Part shown: piece by piece, positions 1-5,014 of the stretch
How positions within the stretch are numbered: position 1 is the first letter of the stretch
Layout of the letters: every line of letters starts with the position of its first letter
Assembly: GCA_013817025.1 (NCBI GenBank)
Contig: JACDDK010000074.1
Location: 1 to 5,537, forward strand
DNA from: Rubrobacter sp.
GTDB taxonomy: Bacteria; Actinomycetota; Rubrobacteria; Rubrobacterales; Rubrobacteraceae
DNA length: 5,537 bases
Direction: 5' to 3'
Translations under genes and position numbers: made by a program
Notes under the pieces: model-generated
Databases searched by the model: none
Seen by the model: the letters and a program-made list of their open reading frames with translations, nothing else
Told to the model about the DNA's origin: nothing

Positions 1-168
1 GTCCTCGACCGCGCCGTCCATCGCCTTGCTGTTCACGACGGCCTCGCCCACGCCCATGTTCACCACGATCTTCTCGATCTTCGGTATCCGCATGGGGTTC
101 TGAATGTCGAACCGCTCCTTGAGGGCCGGAGCTACCTCCGCCCTGTAAACGTCCTTTAACCTAGCCAT
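1..168 (-). CDS. rplE: 50S ribosomal protein L5, N-terminal part (3' end outside window)
   Basis: L5 binds 5S rRNA in the central protuberance of the large subunit and contacts the P-site tRNA and the small-subunit head. The reading frame opens at an ATG (168-166) and stays open for 56 codons to the left edge. The protein starts MARLKDVYRAEVAPALKERF, and residues 26-41 (MRIPKIEKIVVNMGVG) are the hallmark N-terminal L5 motif. About two thirds of a usual protein of roughly 180 residues lies beyond the edge. The start overlaps the last 8 nt of rplX (ATGGCTAG). A Shine-Dalgarno-like GGGAAGGA at 174-181 precedes it by 5 nt, inside rplX, which suggests translational coupling. Identity is secure from the motif and from its place directly after L24. 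Confidence 0.95.
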   Translation of the reverse strand, partial: MARLKDVYRAEVAPALKERFDIQNPMRIPKIEKIVVNMGVGEAVVNSKAMDGAVED

Positions 169-478
169 CGATATCCTTCCCGGACTTCGCCCCAACCCGC
201 AGCTTCTCGCCCGAGTCGGTAAAGCGATACTTCACTTTCGTGGGCTCGCCCGAAGTCGGATCGACCAGCATCACGTTGGAGATGTGGATCGGCGCATCGA
301 ACGTGAACAGCCCTTGCGGGTTGTTCTGGCTCGGCTTCGCGTGCCGGGTGCGGTTGTTGACGCCACCCACCACGACCTGGTTCTTCGCCGGGATGACCCG
401 CTCGACTTCGCCGCGCTTGCCCTTGTCCTTACCGGAGATCACCACGACGGTATCCCCGCGCTTTATCTTTAGTCCCAT
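161..478 (-). CDS. rplX: 50S ribosomal protein L24
   Basis: L24 is an early-assembly protein that binds the 5' region of 23S rRNA and sits near the peptide tunnel exit. The 105-residue product matches the usual length (104 in E. coli). A KOW motif spans about residues 6-40 (RGDTVVVISGKDKGKRGEV, then a VVVGGVN strand). The C-terminal half carries the family pattern HISNVMLVDPTSGEPTKV followed by KYRFTDSGEKLRV. The ATG start (478-476) lies 2 nt after the rplN stop and is preceded at 486-493 by a strong ribosome binding site, GGAGGTGC, inside the rplN end. The gene ends in TAG and overlaps the start of rplE by 8 nt. Nothing in the sequence suggests truncation. Confidence 0.97.
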   Translation of the reverse strand: MGLKIKRGDTVVVISGKDKGKRGEVERVIPAKNQVVVGGVNNRTRHAKPSQNNPQGLFTFDAPIHISNVMLVDPTSGEPTKVKYRFTDSGEKLRVGAKSGKDIDG

Positions 479-480
479 AG

Positions 481-849
481 TTAGAGCACCTCCGGTGCTA
501 GCGAGATGATCCTGGTGTAGCCCTTGTCCCGAAGCTCACGCGCCACCGGCCCAAAGATCCGGGTCCCCCGCGGCGCGCCGTCCTGGTTGATGATGACACC
601 CGCGTTCTCGCCGAACCGGATATACGAACCATCGTCCCGGCGCGTCTCCTTGGCGGTACGAACCACGACCGCCCGGACGACCTCGCCCTTCTTGACCGTG
701 CCGCCCGGCGTCGCTTCTTTCACCGTGGCTACGATAACGTCCCCGATGCCCGCGCTCTTGCGCTTGGAGCCGCCGAGGATGCGGATGGTCAGGATGCTCC
801 TGGCACCCGAGTTATCCGCGACTCTTAGTCTGCTCTCGTTCTGGATCAT
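481..849 (-). CDS. rplN: 50S ribosomal protein L14
   Basis: L14 lies on the intersubunit face of the 50S subunit, where it forms a bridge to 16S rRNA with L19 and contacts the silencing factor RsfS in other bacteria. The 122-residue protein starts MIQNESRLRVADNSGAR, the near-invariant L14 N-terminus. It also has the family blocks ILGGSKRKSAGIGDVI (24-39), VKKGEVVRAVVVRT (52-65), ENAGVIIN (81-88) and GTRIFGPVARELR (95-107). A longer in-frame reading exists, but the ATG at 849-847 gives the conserved N-terminus. It overlaps the rpsQ stop by 1 nt (TAATG). In E. coli rplN opens the separate spc operon after a spacer with a promoter; here no spacer exists. Confidence 0.98.
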   Translation of the reverse strand: MIQNESRLRVADNSGARSILTIRILGGSKRKSAGIGDVIVATVKEATPGGTVKKGEVVRAVVVRTAKETRRDDGSYIRFGENAGVIINQDGAPRGTRIFGPVARELRDKGYTRIISLAPEVL

Positions 850-1316
850 TACTCGACCCTCGATATGACGCTGCCCAGGCGCCAACGCTTGCGCGCCGAC
901 AGTGGTCGGGTCTCGACGATCCTGACGGTGTCGCCCGTGCGAGCCTCGTTGGCCTCGTCGTGCGCCATGAACTTCTTGGTGCTCCGCACGCGCTTCTTAT
1001 ACCGTTTGTGCCGCACTAGAGTCTCCACCGCCACGGTGACCGTCTTGTCCGCCTTGTCCGAAACGACCAAACCAATCCGCTCCTTGCGCCGGTTGCGCTC
1101 GGTGTCGGTCTGGATCTGGCCCTCGTCCTGATCGAGCGCCGGGCCTTTGGCCGCGCTCGTGCCGAGGTCCTCGGCGACCTCGGTCTCCGCTACCATCTCG
1201 GTGTCGGCGAGCGTCTCCGGGGCCTCCTCTTCGGGAGCTTCCGGGGCGTCGGGAGCGGTGCTCTCGACGGGTTCGCGCGCCTCCTCGGGCGTTCGAGTGT
1301 TTCTATCCTCTGTCAT
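849..1316 (-). CDS. rpsQ: 30S ribosomal protein S17 with long acidic N-terminal extension
   Basis: S17 is a primary 16S rRNA binder of the 5' domain in the 30S body. The S17 core occupies about residues 74-155: RRKERIGLVVSDKADKTVTV (76-95), RHKRYKKRVRSTKKFMAHDE (102-121), then GDTVRIVETRPLSARKRWRL (128-147). This core has the usual bacterial length of about 80 residues and an OB-fold pattern. The preceding 72 residues are not part of the standard family. They hold 22 Asp/Glu against 4 Lys/Arg, with Pro/Ala/Glu-rich low complexity around residues 21-35, and are probably disordered. The ATG (1316-1314) is 3 nt after the rpmC stop with AGGAG 9 nt upstream. The only internal Met in the extension (residue 41) has no good ribosome binding site and no start codon is seen near residue 72, so the extension appears to be translated. 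The core resembles actinobacterial S17. Confidence 0.95.
   Translation of the reverse strand: MTEDRNTRTPEEAREPVESTAPDAPEAPEEEAPETLADTEMVAETEVAEDLGTSAAKGPALDQDEGQIQTDTERNRRKERIGLVVSDKADKTVTVAVETLVRHKRYKKRVRSTKKFMAHDEANEARTGDTVRIVETRPLSARKRWRLGSVISRVE
856..861 (-). promoter_or_regulatory. Weak ribosome binding site of rplN
   Basis: GAGGGT, 6 nt before the rplN ATG and inside the rpsQ end, is the weakest such site in the window. The TAATG overlap suggests rplN translation relies partly on ribosomes finishing rpsQ (inference). Confidence 0.45.
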
Positions 1317-1319
1317 GCG

Positions 1320-1514
1320 CTAGTTCTCCTGCTTCTTCTGGTTCAGAACGGTCAAGAGGCGCGCGATGTTCTTCCGCACGGCCTTGATCTGGCCGGTGTT
1401 CTCCAACTGGCCGGTGGCGTGCTGGAAGCGCAGGTTGAAGAGTTCGCGCCGCGTATCGGCCACGCGCTTCTCCAACTCCTGAACGTCCAACTCACGGACT
1501 TCAGCAACCTTCAT
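1320..1514 (-). CDS. rpmC: 50S ribosomal protein L29
   Basis: L29 is a small helical-hairpin protein at the peptide tunnel exit next to L23, part of the platform met by nascent-chain factors. The product has 64 residues (63 in E. coli). It shows the two predicted helices, about residues 5-34 and 40-60, with the family signature ELFNLRFQHATGQLENTGQI (24-43) at the turn, followed by KAVRKNIARLLTVL. The ATG overlaps the rplP stop by 1 nt (TAATG), and a strong GGAGGTGG lies at 1521-1528 within the last rplP codons. It ends in TAG, 3 nt before rpsQ. Confidence 0.97.
   Translation of the reverse strand: MKVAEVRELDVQELEKRVADTRRELFNLRFQHATGQLENTGQIKAVRKNIARLLTVLNQKKQEN
1326..1330 (-). promoter_or_regulatory. 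Ribosome binding site of rpsQ
   Basis: AGGAG lies within the last rpmC codons (Gln-Glu), 9 nt before the ATG at 1316. It supports the long form of S17 with its acidic extension. Confidence 0.65.
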
Positions 1515-1930
1515 TACTGACCACCTCCACGGACGAGCACGCGGGTCTTGATCGGCAACTTCTGCGCCGCCAGGCTAAAAGCCTCACGCGCCAGAGCCTC
1601 GTCCACACCGCTCATCTCGAACATCACGCGGCCCGGCTTCACCACGGCCACAAAGCCCTCGGGGCTTCCCTTGCCGGAGCCCATGCGAGTCTCGGCGGCC
1701 TTCTTGGTAACGGACTTGTGCGGGAAGATGTTGATCCAGACCTTCCCTCCGCGCTTGATCTTCCTGGTCATCGCGATCCGGGCGGCCTCTATCTGGCGGT
1801 TGGTGATCCAGGACGCTTCGAGCGCCTGCAACCCGTAATCGCCGAACTGGATCTCGGTTCCGCCTTTTGCGAGACCACGCATCCGACCACGATGCGGCTT
1901 CCTGTACTTGAGTTTTTTGGGTACGAGCAT
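1514..1930 (-). CDS. rplP: 50S ribosomal protein L16
   Basis: L16 binds 23S rRNA near the A-site and helps organise tRNA accommodation around the peptidyl-transferase centre. The 138-residue protein starts MLVPKKLKYRKPHRGRMRG, the standard L16 N-terminus. It also carries QIEAARIAMTRKIKRGGKVW (46-65), NIFPHKSVTKKAAETRMGSG (67-86) and EALAREAFSLAAQKLPIKT (111-129). Arg82 aligns with E. coli L16 Arg81, the residue hydroxylated by YcfD/RoxA; whether it is modified here is unknown. An upstream in-frame alternative start at 1951 would add seven residues not found in the family and would overlap the rpsC end. The ATG at 1930-1928 is chosen for its AGGAGGT site 6 nt upstream. The C-terminal VRGGGQ codons double as the ribosome binding site for rpmC. 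Confidence 0.97.
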   Translation of the reverse strand: MLVPKKLKYRKPHRGRMRGLAKGGTEIQFGDYGLQALEASWITNRQIEAARIAMTRKIKRGGKVWINIFPHKSVTKKAAETRMGSGKGSPEGFVAVVKPGRVMFEMSGVDEALAREAFSLAAQKLPIKTRVLVRGGGQ

Positions 1931-1934
1931 TTCT

Positions 1935-2606
1935 CTACCTCCTGCCCTCACCGGCGTCGGCGGCGGCGTGGATTCCGTGGTTGATCCAGACCTTCACGCC
2001 GATCTGGCCCATCTGAGTCTTCGCCTCGCGGAACCCGTAATCTATGTCCGCATCTAACGTGTGCAGCGGAACGCGCCCCTCGGAGATGGTCTCCTCGCGG
2101 CTCATCTCGATGCCGCCCAATCGACCGCCACAACGAATACGACAGCCCTCGGCCCCACTCCGCATCGCGCTGGTGAGCGCCCGCTTCATAGTGCGCCGGA
2201 ACGCGGCCCGGCCTACGAGCTGCTCCGCGATGGACTCGGCCACGAGCGCGGCGTTTAGCTCCGGCCGCGAAACCTCGCGCACGTTGACTTGCACTTTCTT
2301 CTTGGTGAGGCGCTCCAACTCGCCGCGTAGCGCGTCGACCTCGGAGCCGCCCTTGCCGATAACGATGCCGGGGCGGGCGGTGTGGATGTCCACGGCGACC
2401 TCGCCCTGCTCGGCGGCCTTGCGGATCTGGATGTCCGAGATACCGGCCCGCACGAGCTTCTTCTCGATGTGAGCCCGGATCTTGAGGTCCTCACCCAACA
2501 GCGCGGCGAAGTCCCGATCCGAGTACCAACTGCTCTTGAAATCGACCTTCTCGCCCTTGCGCTTTACGCCCAGGCGAAAACCTTCGGGATGTACTTTCTG
2601 GCCCAT
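1935..2606 (-). CDS. rpsC: 30S ribosomal protein S3
   Basis: S3 lies in the 30S head at the mRNA entry tunnel. The 223-residue protein begins MGQKVHPEGFRLGV as expected. A type-2 KH domain spans about residues 40-110, with the nucleic-acid loop IVIGKGGSEV at 81-90. The C-terminal S3 domain contains FRRTMKR at 136-142, where Arg137, Arg138 and Lys141 appear to correspond to the E. coli mRNA-helicase residues Arg131, Arg132 and Lys135. It also has GRLGGIEMSREE (161-172), EGRVPLHTLDADIDYG (176-191) and IGVKVWI (202-208). The C-terminal tail is short. The ATG directly follows the rplV stop with no gap, and GAGGAGGAG in the last rplV codons acts as ribosome binding site. It stops with TAG, 4 nt before rplP. 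Confidence 0.98.
   Translation of the reverse strand: MGQKVHPEGFRLGVKRKGEKVDFKSSWYSDRDFAALLGEDLKIRAHIEKKLVRAGISDIQIRKAAEQGEVAVDIHTARPGIVIGKGGSEVDALRGELERLTKKKVQVNVREVSRPELNAALVAESIAEQLVGRAAFRRTMKRALTSAMRSGAEGCRIRCGGRLGGIEMSREETISEGRVPLHTLDADIDYGFREAKTQMGQIGVKVWINHGIHAAADAGEGRR
1937..1943 (-). promoter_or_regulatory. Ribosome binding site of rplP
   Basis: AGGAGGT, a near-perfect Shine-Dalgarno sequence, shares its final T with the rpsC stop codon and lies 6 nt before the ATG at 1930. It excludes the upstream alternative start at 1951. Confidence 0.8.
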
Positions 2607-2972
2607 CTACTCCTCCTCGTCTCCGGGCGTGCCTACGACGACGCCCGCCGGAGCGCCCAACCGCACGGTAATGTGGCTGGTGCGCTTGCGGATCATGGTC
2701 GCCCGGCCCATCGCCCGCGGCCGGTACCGCTTTATCGTCGGTCCTTCATCGACCCGGATCTCCCGGACGAACAACTCGTCGGGATCGGCGTCCATGTTGT
2801 GCTCCGCGTTGGCGGCGGCGCTACGCACCACGTCGCTCACGATCTTCGCGGCGGCCTTGTTGGTGAATTGCAGGATGGAGACGGCCTCCGGGATCGACTT
2901 TCCCCGGACGGCGTCCGCGACCAGCCGCGCCTTGCGAGGCGCTATGCGGAGGAATTTGGCGGTTGCCTGCAT
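2607..2972 (-). CDS. rplV: 50S ribosomal protein L22
   Basis: L22 binds all domains of 23S rRNA, and its long beta-hairpin lines the peptide exit tunnel opposite L4. The product has 121 residues. The N-terminal motif KFLRIAPRKARLVADAVRGK (6-25) and the middle helix AAAKIVSDVVRSAAANAEHN (40-59) are typical. The tunnel hairpin is DEGPTIKRYRPRAMGRATMI (75-94), ending in RKRTSHITV. The Lys-Arg at 81-82, in the region deleted in some macrolide-resistant E. coli mutants, is intact. Compared with E. coli (110 residues) there is an extra tail of about 15-18 residues ending GDEEE. The ATG start overlaps the rpsS stop by 1 nt (TAATG) after GAGGAGG at 2978-2984. A longer open frame upstream only shadows rpsS. 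Confidence 0.97.
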   Translation of the reverse strand: MQATAKFLRIAPRKARLVADAVRGKSIPEAVSILQFTNKAAAKIVSDVVRSAAANAEHNMDADPDELFVREIRVDEGPTIKRYRPRAMGRATMIRKRTSHITVRLGAPAGVVVGTPGDEEE

Positions 2973-3253
2973 TACTTCCTCCTCGCCGTACGGTCGTCCT
3001 TGCGGTGCGTGCGAAAGGTGCGAGTCGGGGCGAACTCGCCGAGCTTGTGCCCCACCATCGACTCCGTGCAGTAGACGGGTACGTGCTTGCGCCCGTCGTG
3101 GACGGCGATGGTGTGACCGACGAACTCGGGGTAAACCACCGACGAGCGACTCCAGGTTTTCAGCATCCGCTTCTCGTTTTTCTCGTTCATGCGGAGAACG
3201 CGTTCCATCAGGCGCTCCTCCACAAACGGATCCTTTTTGGATGACCGCGTCAT
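2972..3253 (-). CDS. rpsS: 30S ribosomal protein S19
   Basis: S19 is a small-subunit head protein at the A-site finger and intersubunit bridge, working with S13. The 93-residue length is standard. Conserved blocks are KTWSRSSVVYPEFVGHTIAV (32-51), GRKHVPVYCTESMVGHKLGE (54-73) and FAPTRTFRTHRKDDR (74-88). The N-terminal element reads SSKKDPFVEE (4-13). Most bacteria have KKGPF here, so Asp8 replaces a normally conserved Gly. The ATG immediately follows the rplB TAG, and a perfect AAGGAGG at 3260-3266 lies 6 nt upstream. The basic C-terminal tail (TARRK) is normal. Confidence 0.98.
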   Translation of the reverse strand: MTRSSKKDPFVEERLMERVLRMNEKNEKRMLKTWSRSSVVYPEFVGHTIAVHDGRKHVPVYCTESMVGHKLGEFAPTRTFRTHRKDDRTARRK

Positions 3254-4093
3254 CTAGCGCCTCCTTCCTTTCCTGCGCCGGCGCACGATCATGGCGTCCG
3301 ACCGCTTGTGCTTCTTCCTTGTGGGCGACCCCTGAGTGATCTTGCCCCATGGCGTGACCGGTGCCCGGCCCGAGGTCGACTTACCCTCGCCACCGCCGTG
3401 CGGGTGGTCCACCGGGTTCATCACCGTACCGCGAACCGTCGGCCTGACACCGAGGTGACGCTTTCGCCCAGCCTTGCCCCAGCGCACGTTCTGGTGCGAC
3501 TGGTTCCCAACCACGCCAATCGTCGCCCGGCACTCTGATCGGACCCGTCGGCGCTCGCCGCTCGGGAGCCGCAACGTAACCAACGCGCCCTCGCGGGCCA
3601 CGAGCTGCGCGCTTGTCCCAGCGCTGCGGGCCATTTGCGCGCCACGCCCCGGTTCTAGTTCCACGGCGTGGATAACGGTGCCGACCGGAATGCGGTTGAG
3701 CGGCAGCGTGTTGCCAACGTCCACCTCGGCGTCCGGGCCGCTCTCGACGATGGATCCCACCGTCAGGTTGCGCGGCGCGAGGATGTAACGCTTCTCGCCA
3801 TCGTGGTAGTGCAAGAGGGCGATGTTCGCCGAGCGATTCGGGTCGTACTCGACCGTCGCCACCGTGGCTGGCACGCCGTCCTTACGCCGCTTGAAGTCGA
3901 TCAGGCGGTAGCGCCGCTTGTGACCGCCGCCGATGTGGCGGGTCGTGATGCGACCGTGGTTGTTGCGACCGCCGGTCTTGTGCAGCTTGCGGACTAGCTT
4001 CTTCTCCGGTTTGTCCCGCGTGATCGAATCGCGCGTAAGGACCGAGGAGTTCCTGCGGCCCGCGCTCGTCGGCTTGTACCGTCTCGCCGGCAT
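3254..4093 (-). CDS. rplB: 50S ribosomal protein L2
   Basis: L2 is a primary 23S rRNA binder needed for subunit association and for a functional peptidyl-transferase centre. The 279-residue product is slightly longer than E. coli L2 (273). It has MPARRYKPTSAGRRN at the N-terminus, GGRNNHGRITTRHIGGGHKR (41-60), the OB-fold and SH3-like barrel core (about 60-200), and GKAGRKRHLGVRPTVRGTVM (206-225). The near-invariant NPVDHPHGGGEG follows at 226-237; His230 corresponds to the functionally important E. coli His229. The tail RSDAMIVRRRRKGRRR is strongly basic. An in-frame extension upstream to 4144 only shadows rplW. The ATG at 4093-4091 is chosen because it gives the conserved N-terminus and has GAGGGGG 6 nt upstream. 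It follows the rplW stop by 1 nt. Confidence 0.98.
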   Translation of the reverse strand: MPARRYKPTSAGRRNSSVLTRDSITRDKPEKKLVRKLHKTGGRNNHGRITTRHIGGGHKRRYRLIDFKRRKDGVPATVATVEYDPNRSANIALLHYHDGEKRYILAPRNLTVGSIVESGPDAEVDVGNTLPLNRIPVGTVIHAVELEPGRGAQMARSAGTSAQLVAREGALVTLRLPSGERRRVRSECRATIGVVGNQSHQNVRWGKAGRKRHLGVRPTVRGTVMNPVDHPHGGGEGKSTSGRAPVTPWGKITQGSPTRKKHKRSDAMIVRRRRKGRRR

Positions 4094-4094
4094 A

Positions 4095-4382
4095 CTAGAC
4101 CCCCTCGAACAGTTCGATGCGCTCGCCCGGTCCCAGCTTGACAACGGCCTTCTTCCACACAGCCGTGCGGCCTCGCGTGAGGCCCTGTCGCTTGGGCTTG
4201 CTCTTTACGTTGACCGTGTTCACCTTCGCGACGCTCACGTCGAACGCGCTCTCGATGGCGTGACGGATCTGGTTTTTGTTCGCTCGCCGATCCACCTGAA
4301 AAGTGTACTGTCCCTCACCTTCGATGAGGTTGTAACTCTTCTCCGAGATGACCGGCCGGATAATTACCTGATGCGGGTCCAT
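4095..4382 (-). CDS. rplW: 50S ribosomal protein L23
   Basis: L23 sits at the tunnel exit and is the docking site for trigger factor and SRP. The protein has 95 residues. Its N-terminal motif IIRPVISEKSYNLIE (7-21) contains Glu14 in the SEK context, matching E. coli L23 Glu18, the trigger factor contact. VDRRANKNQIRHAIESAFDV (30-49) and VAKVNTVNVKSKPKRQG (51-67) follow, then the basic tunnel loop and TAVWKKAVVKL (73-83). The ATG at 4382-4380 lies 1 nt after the rplD stop with GGGGGAGGAG at 4390-4399, inside the Glu-rich rplD end. A longer open frame upstream is a shadow of rplD in another frame. Confidence 0.97.
   Translation of the reverse strand: MDPHQVIIRPVISEKSYNLIEGEGQYTFQVDRRANKNQIRHAIESAFDVSVAKVNTVNVKSKPKRQGLTRGRTAVWKKAVVKLGPGERIELFEGV
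4100..4106 (-). promoter_or_regulatory. Ribosome binding site of rplB
   Basis: GAGGGGG lies in the last rplW codons, 6 nt before the ATG at 4093. It supports this start over the longer in-frame reading that runs into rplW. Confidence 0.65.
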
Positions 4383-4383
4383 G

Positions 4384-5013
4384 TTACTTCTCCTCCCCCG
4401 CGAGCCTCGAATAAGCCGCCCGCGAGAACACGACCTCCCGAGCCCGCAAAAGCTCGTAGACCCCATACTCGTAACTCCCGACGACCGTAACCCTCGGCAA
4501 GTTCCGAAACGACAACGCCGCGTGCTCATCGTCGTCCGTAATAACGACCATGACCGGCCCCTGAAGGTCCATCTTGTCCAGCAAGTCTTTGGCCTGCCGG
4601 GTCGAAGGCGCGTCGAACGCCAGCGAGTCCAACACGAACAACTCGCCGTCCGCAGCCTTCGCGGAGAGAGCGCCGTGGAAGGCCGCGAGGGCCTCCTTGC
4701 GGTTGATGCGCTTGCGCGACCGCTTGCCTTTCGGCTTGGGACCGCCCCAGGTGCCACCGCCGACGCGATTATGCGGCTTCATGTCGCCCGCCCGCGCACG
4801 GCCCGTACCCTTCTGGCGGTACAGCTTCGCGCCAGAACCCGTAACTTCGCTGCGACCCTTTGTCGAAGCCGTGTAGCGCCGCCGGGAGTCCAACTCAGCG
4901 ACGACAGCCCGGTGTATTACGTGCTCGCGCGGCTCCGTCTCGAACTTGGGACCTTTGAGGTCCAGCGAGGACTTGTTACCGCTGCGGGCGTCGAATATCT
5001 GTGCCTGCGCCAT
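4384..5013 (-). CDS. rplD: 50S ribosomal protein L4
   Basis: L4 is an early 23S rRNA binder whose extended loop forms the tunnel constriction with L22. In some bacteria it also represses its own S10 operon, but nothing here shows that. The ATG at 5013-5011 gives 209 residues. The core motif KLYRQKGTGRARAG (63-76) carries the intact Gln-Lys-Gly tip (67-69) where macrolide-resistance changes occur in other species. It is followed by VGGGTWGGPKPKGKRSRK (84-101); the Trp-Gly before GPKP differs from the more common hydrophobic-Phe pair. The C-terminal Rossmann-like part includes GELFVLDSL (123-131), PVMVVITDDDE (153-163) and NLPRVTVVGSYEYGVYELLR (171-190). A GTG at 5022 is an alternative start three codons upstream, but GGGTGAG positioned 4 nt before the ATG favours the ATG. 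The gene begins 1 nt after the rplC stop. Confidence 0.97.
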   Translation of the reverse strand: MAQAQIFDARSGNKSSLDLKGPKFETEPREHVIHRAVVAELDSRRRYTASTKGRSEVTGSGAKLYRQKGTGRARAGDMKPHNRVGGGTWGGPKPKGKRSRKRINRKEALAAFHGALSAKAADGELFVLDSLAFDAPSTRQAKDLLDKMDLQGPVMVVITDDDEHAALSFRNLPRVTVVGSYEYGVYELLRAREVVFSRAAYSRLAGEEK

Positions 5014-5014
5014 C

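Noticed and set aside
2382..3074. Plus-strand open frame of 230 codons
   Set aside because: It is antisense to rpsC and rplV, has no family resemblance, and is another GC-driven shadow frame.
2482..3339. Long plus-strand open frame of 285 codons opposite rpsC, rplV and rpsS
   Set aside because: It lies antisense to three unmistakable ribosomal genes. Its translation is Arg/Ser/Pro-rich low-complexity sequence typical of antisense frames in GC-rich DNA, with no recognisable domain.
2607..3350. Apparent 247-residue protein containing L22 with a long N-terminal extension
   Set aside because: The upstream part is rpsS and the end of rplB read out of frame. L22 begins at 2972 with GAGGAGG upstream.
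4095..4757. Apparent 220-residue protein containing L23 with a long N-terminal extension
   Set aside because: The extra N-terminal part is rplD read in the wrong frame. L23 starts at 4382 with a good ribosome binding site and the conserved N-terminus.
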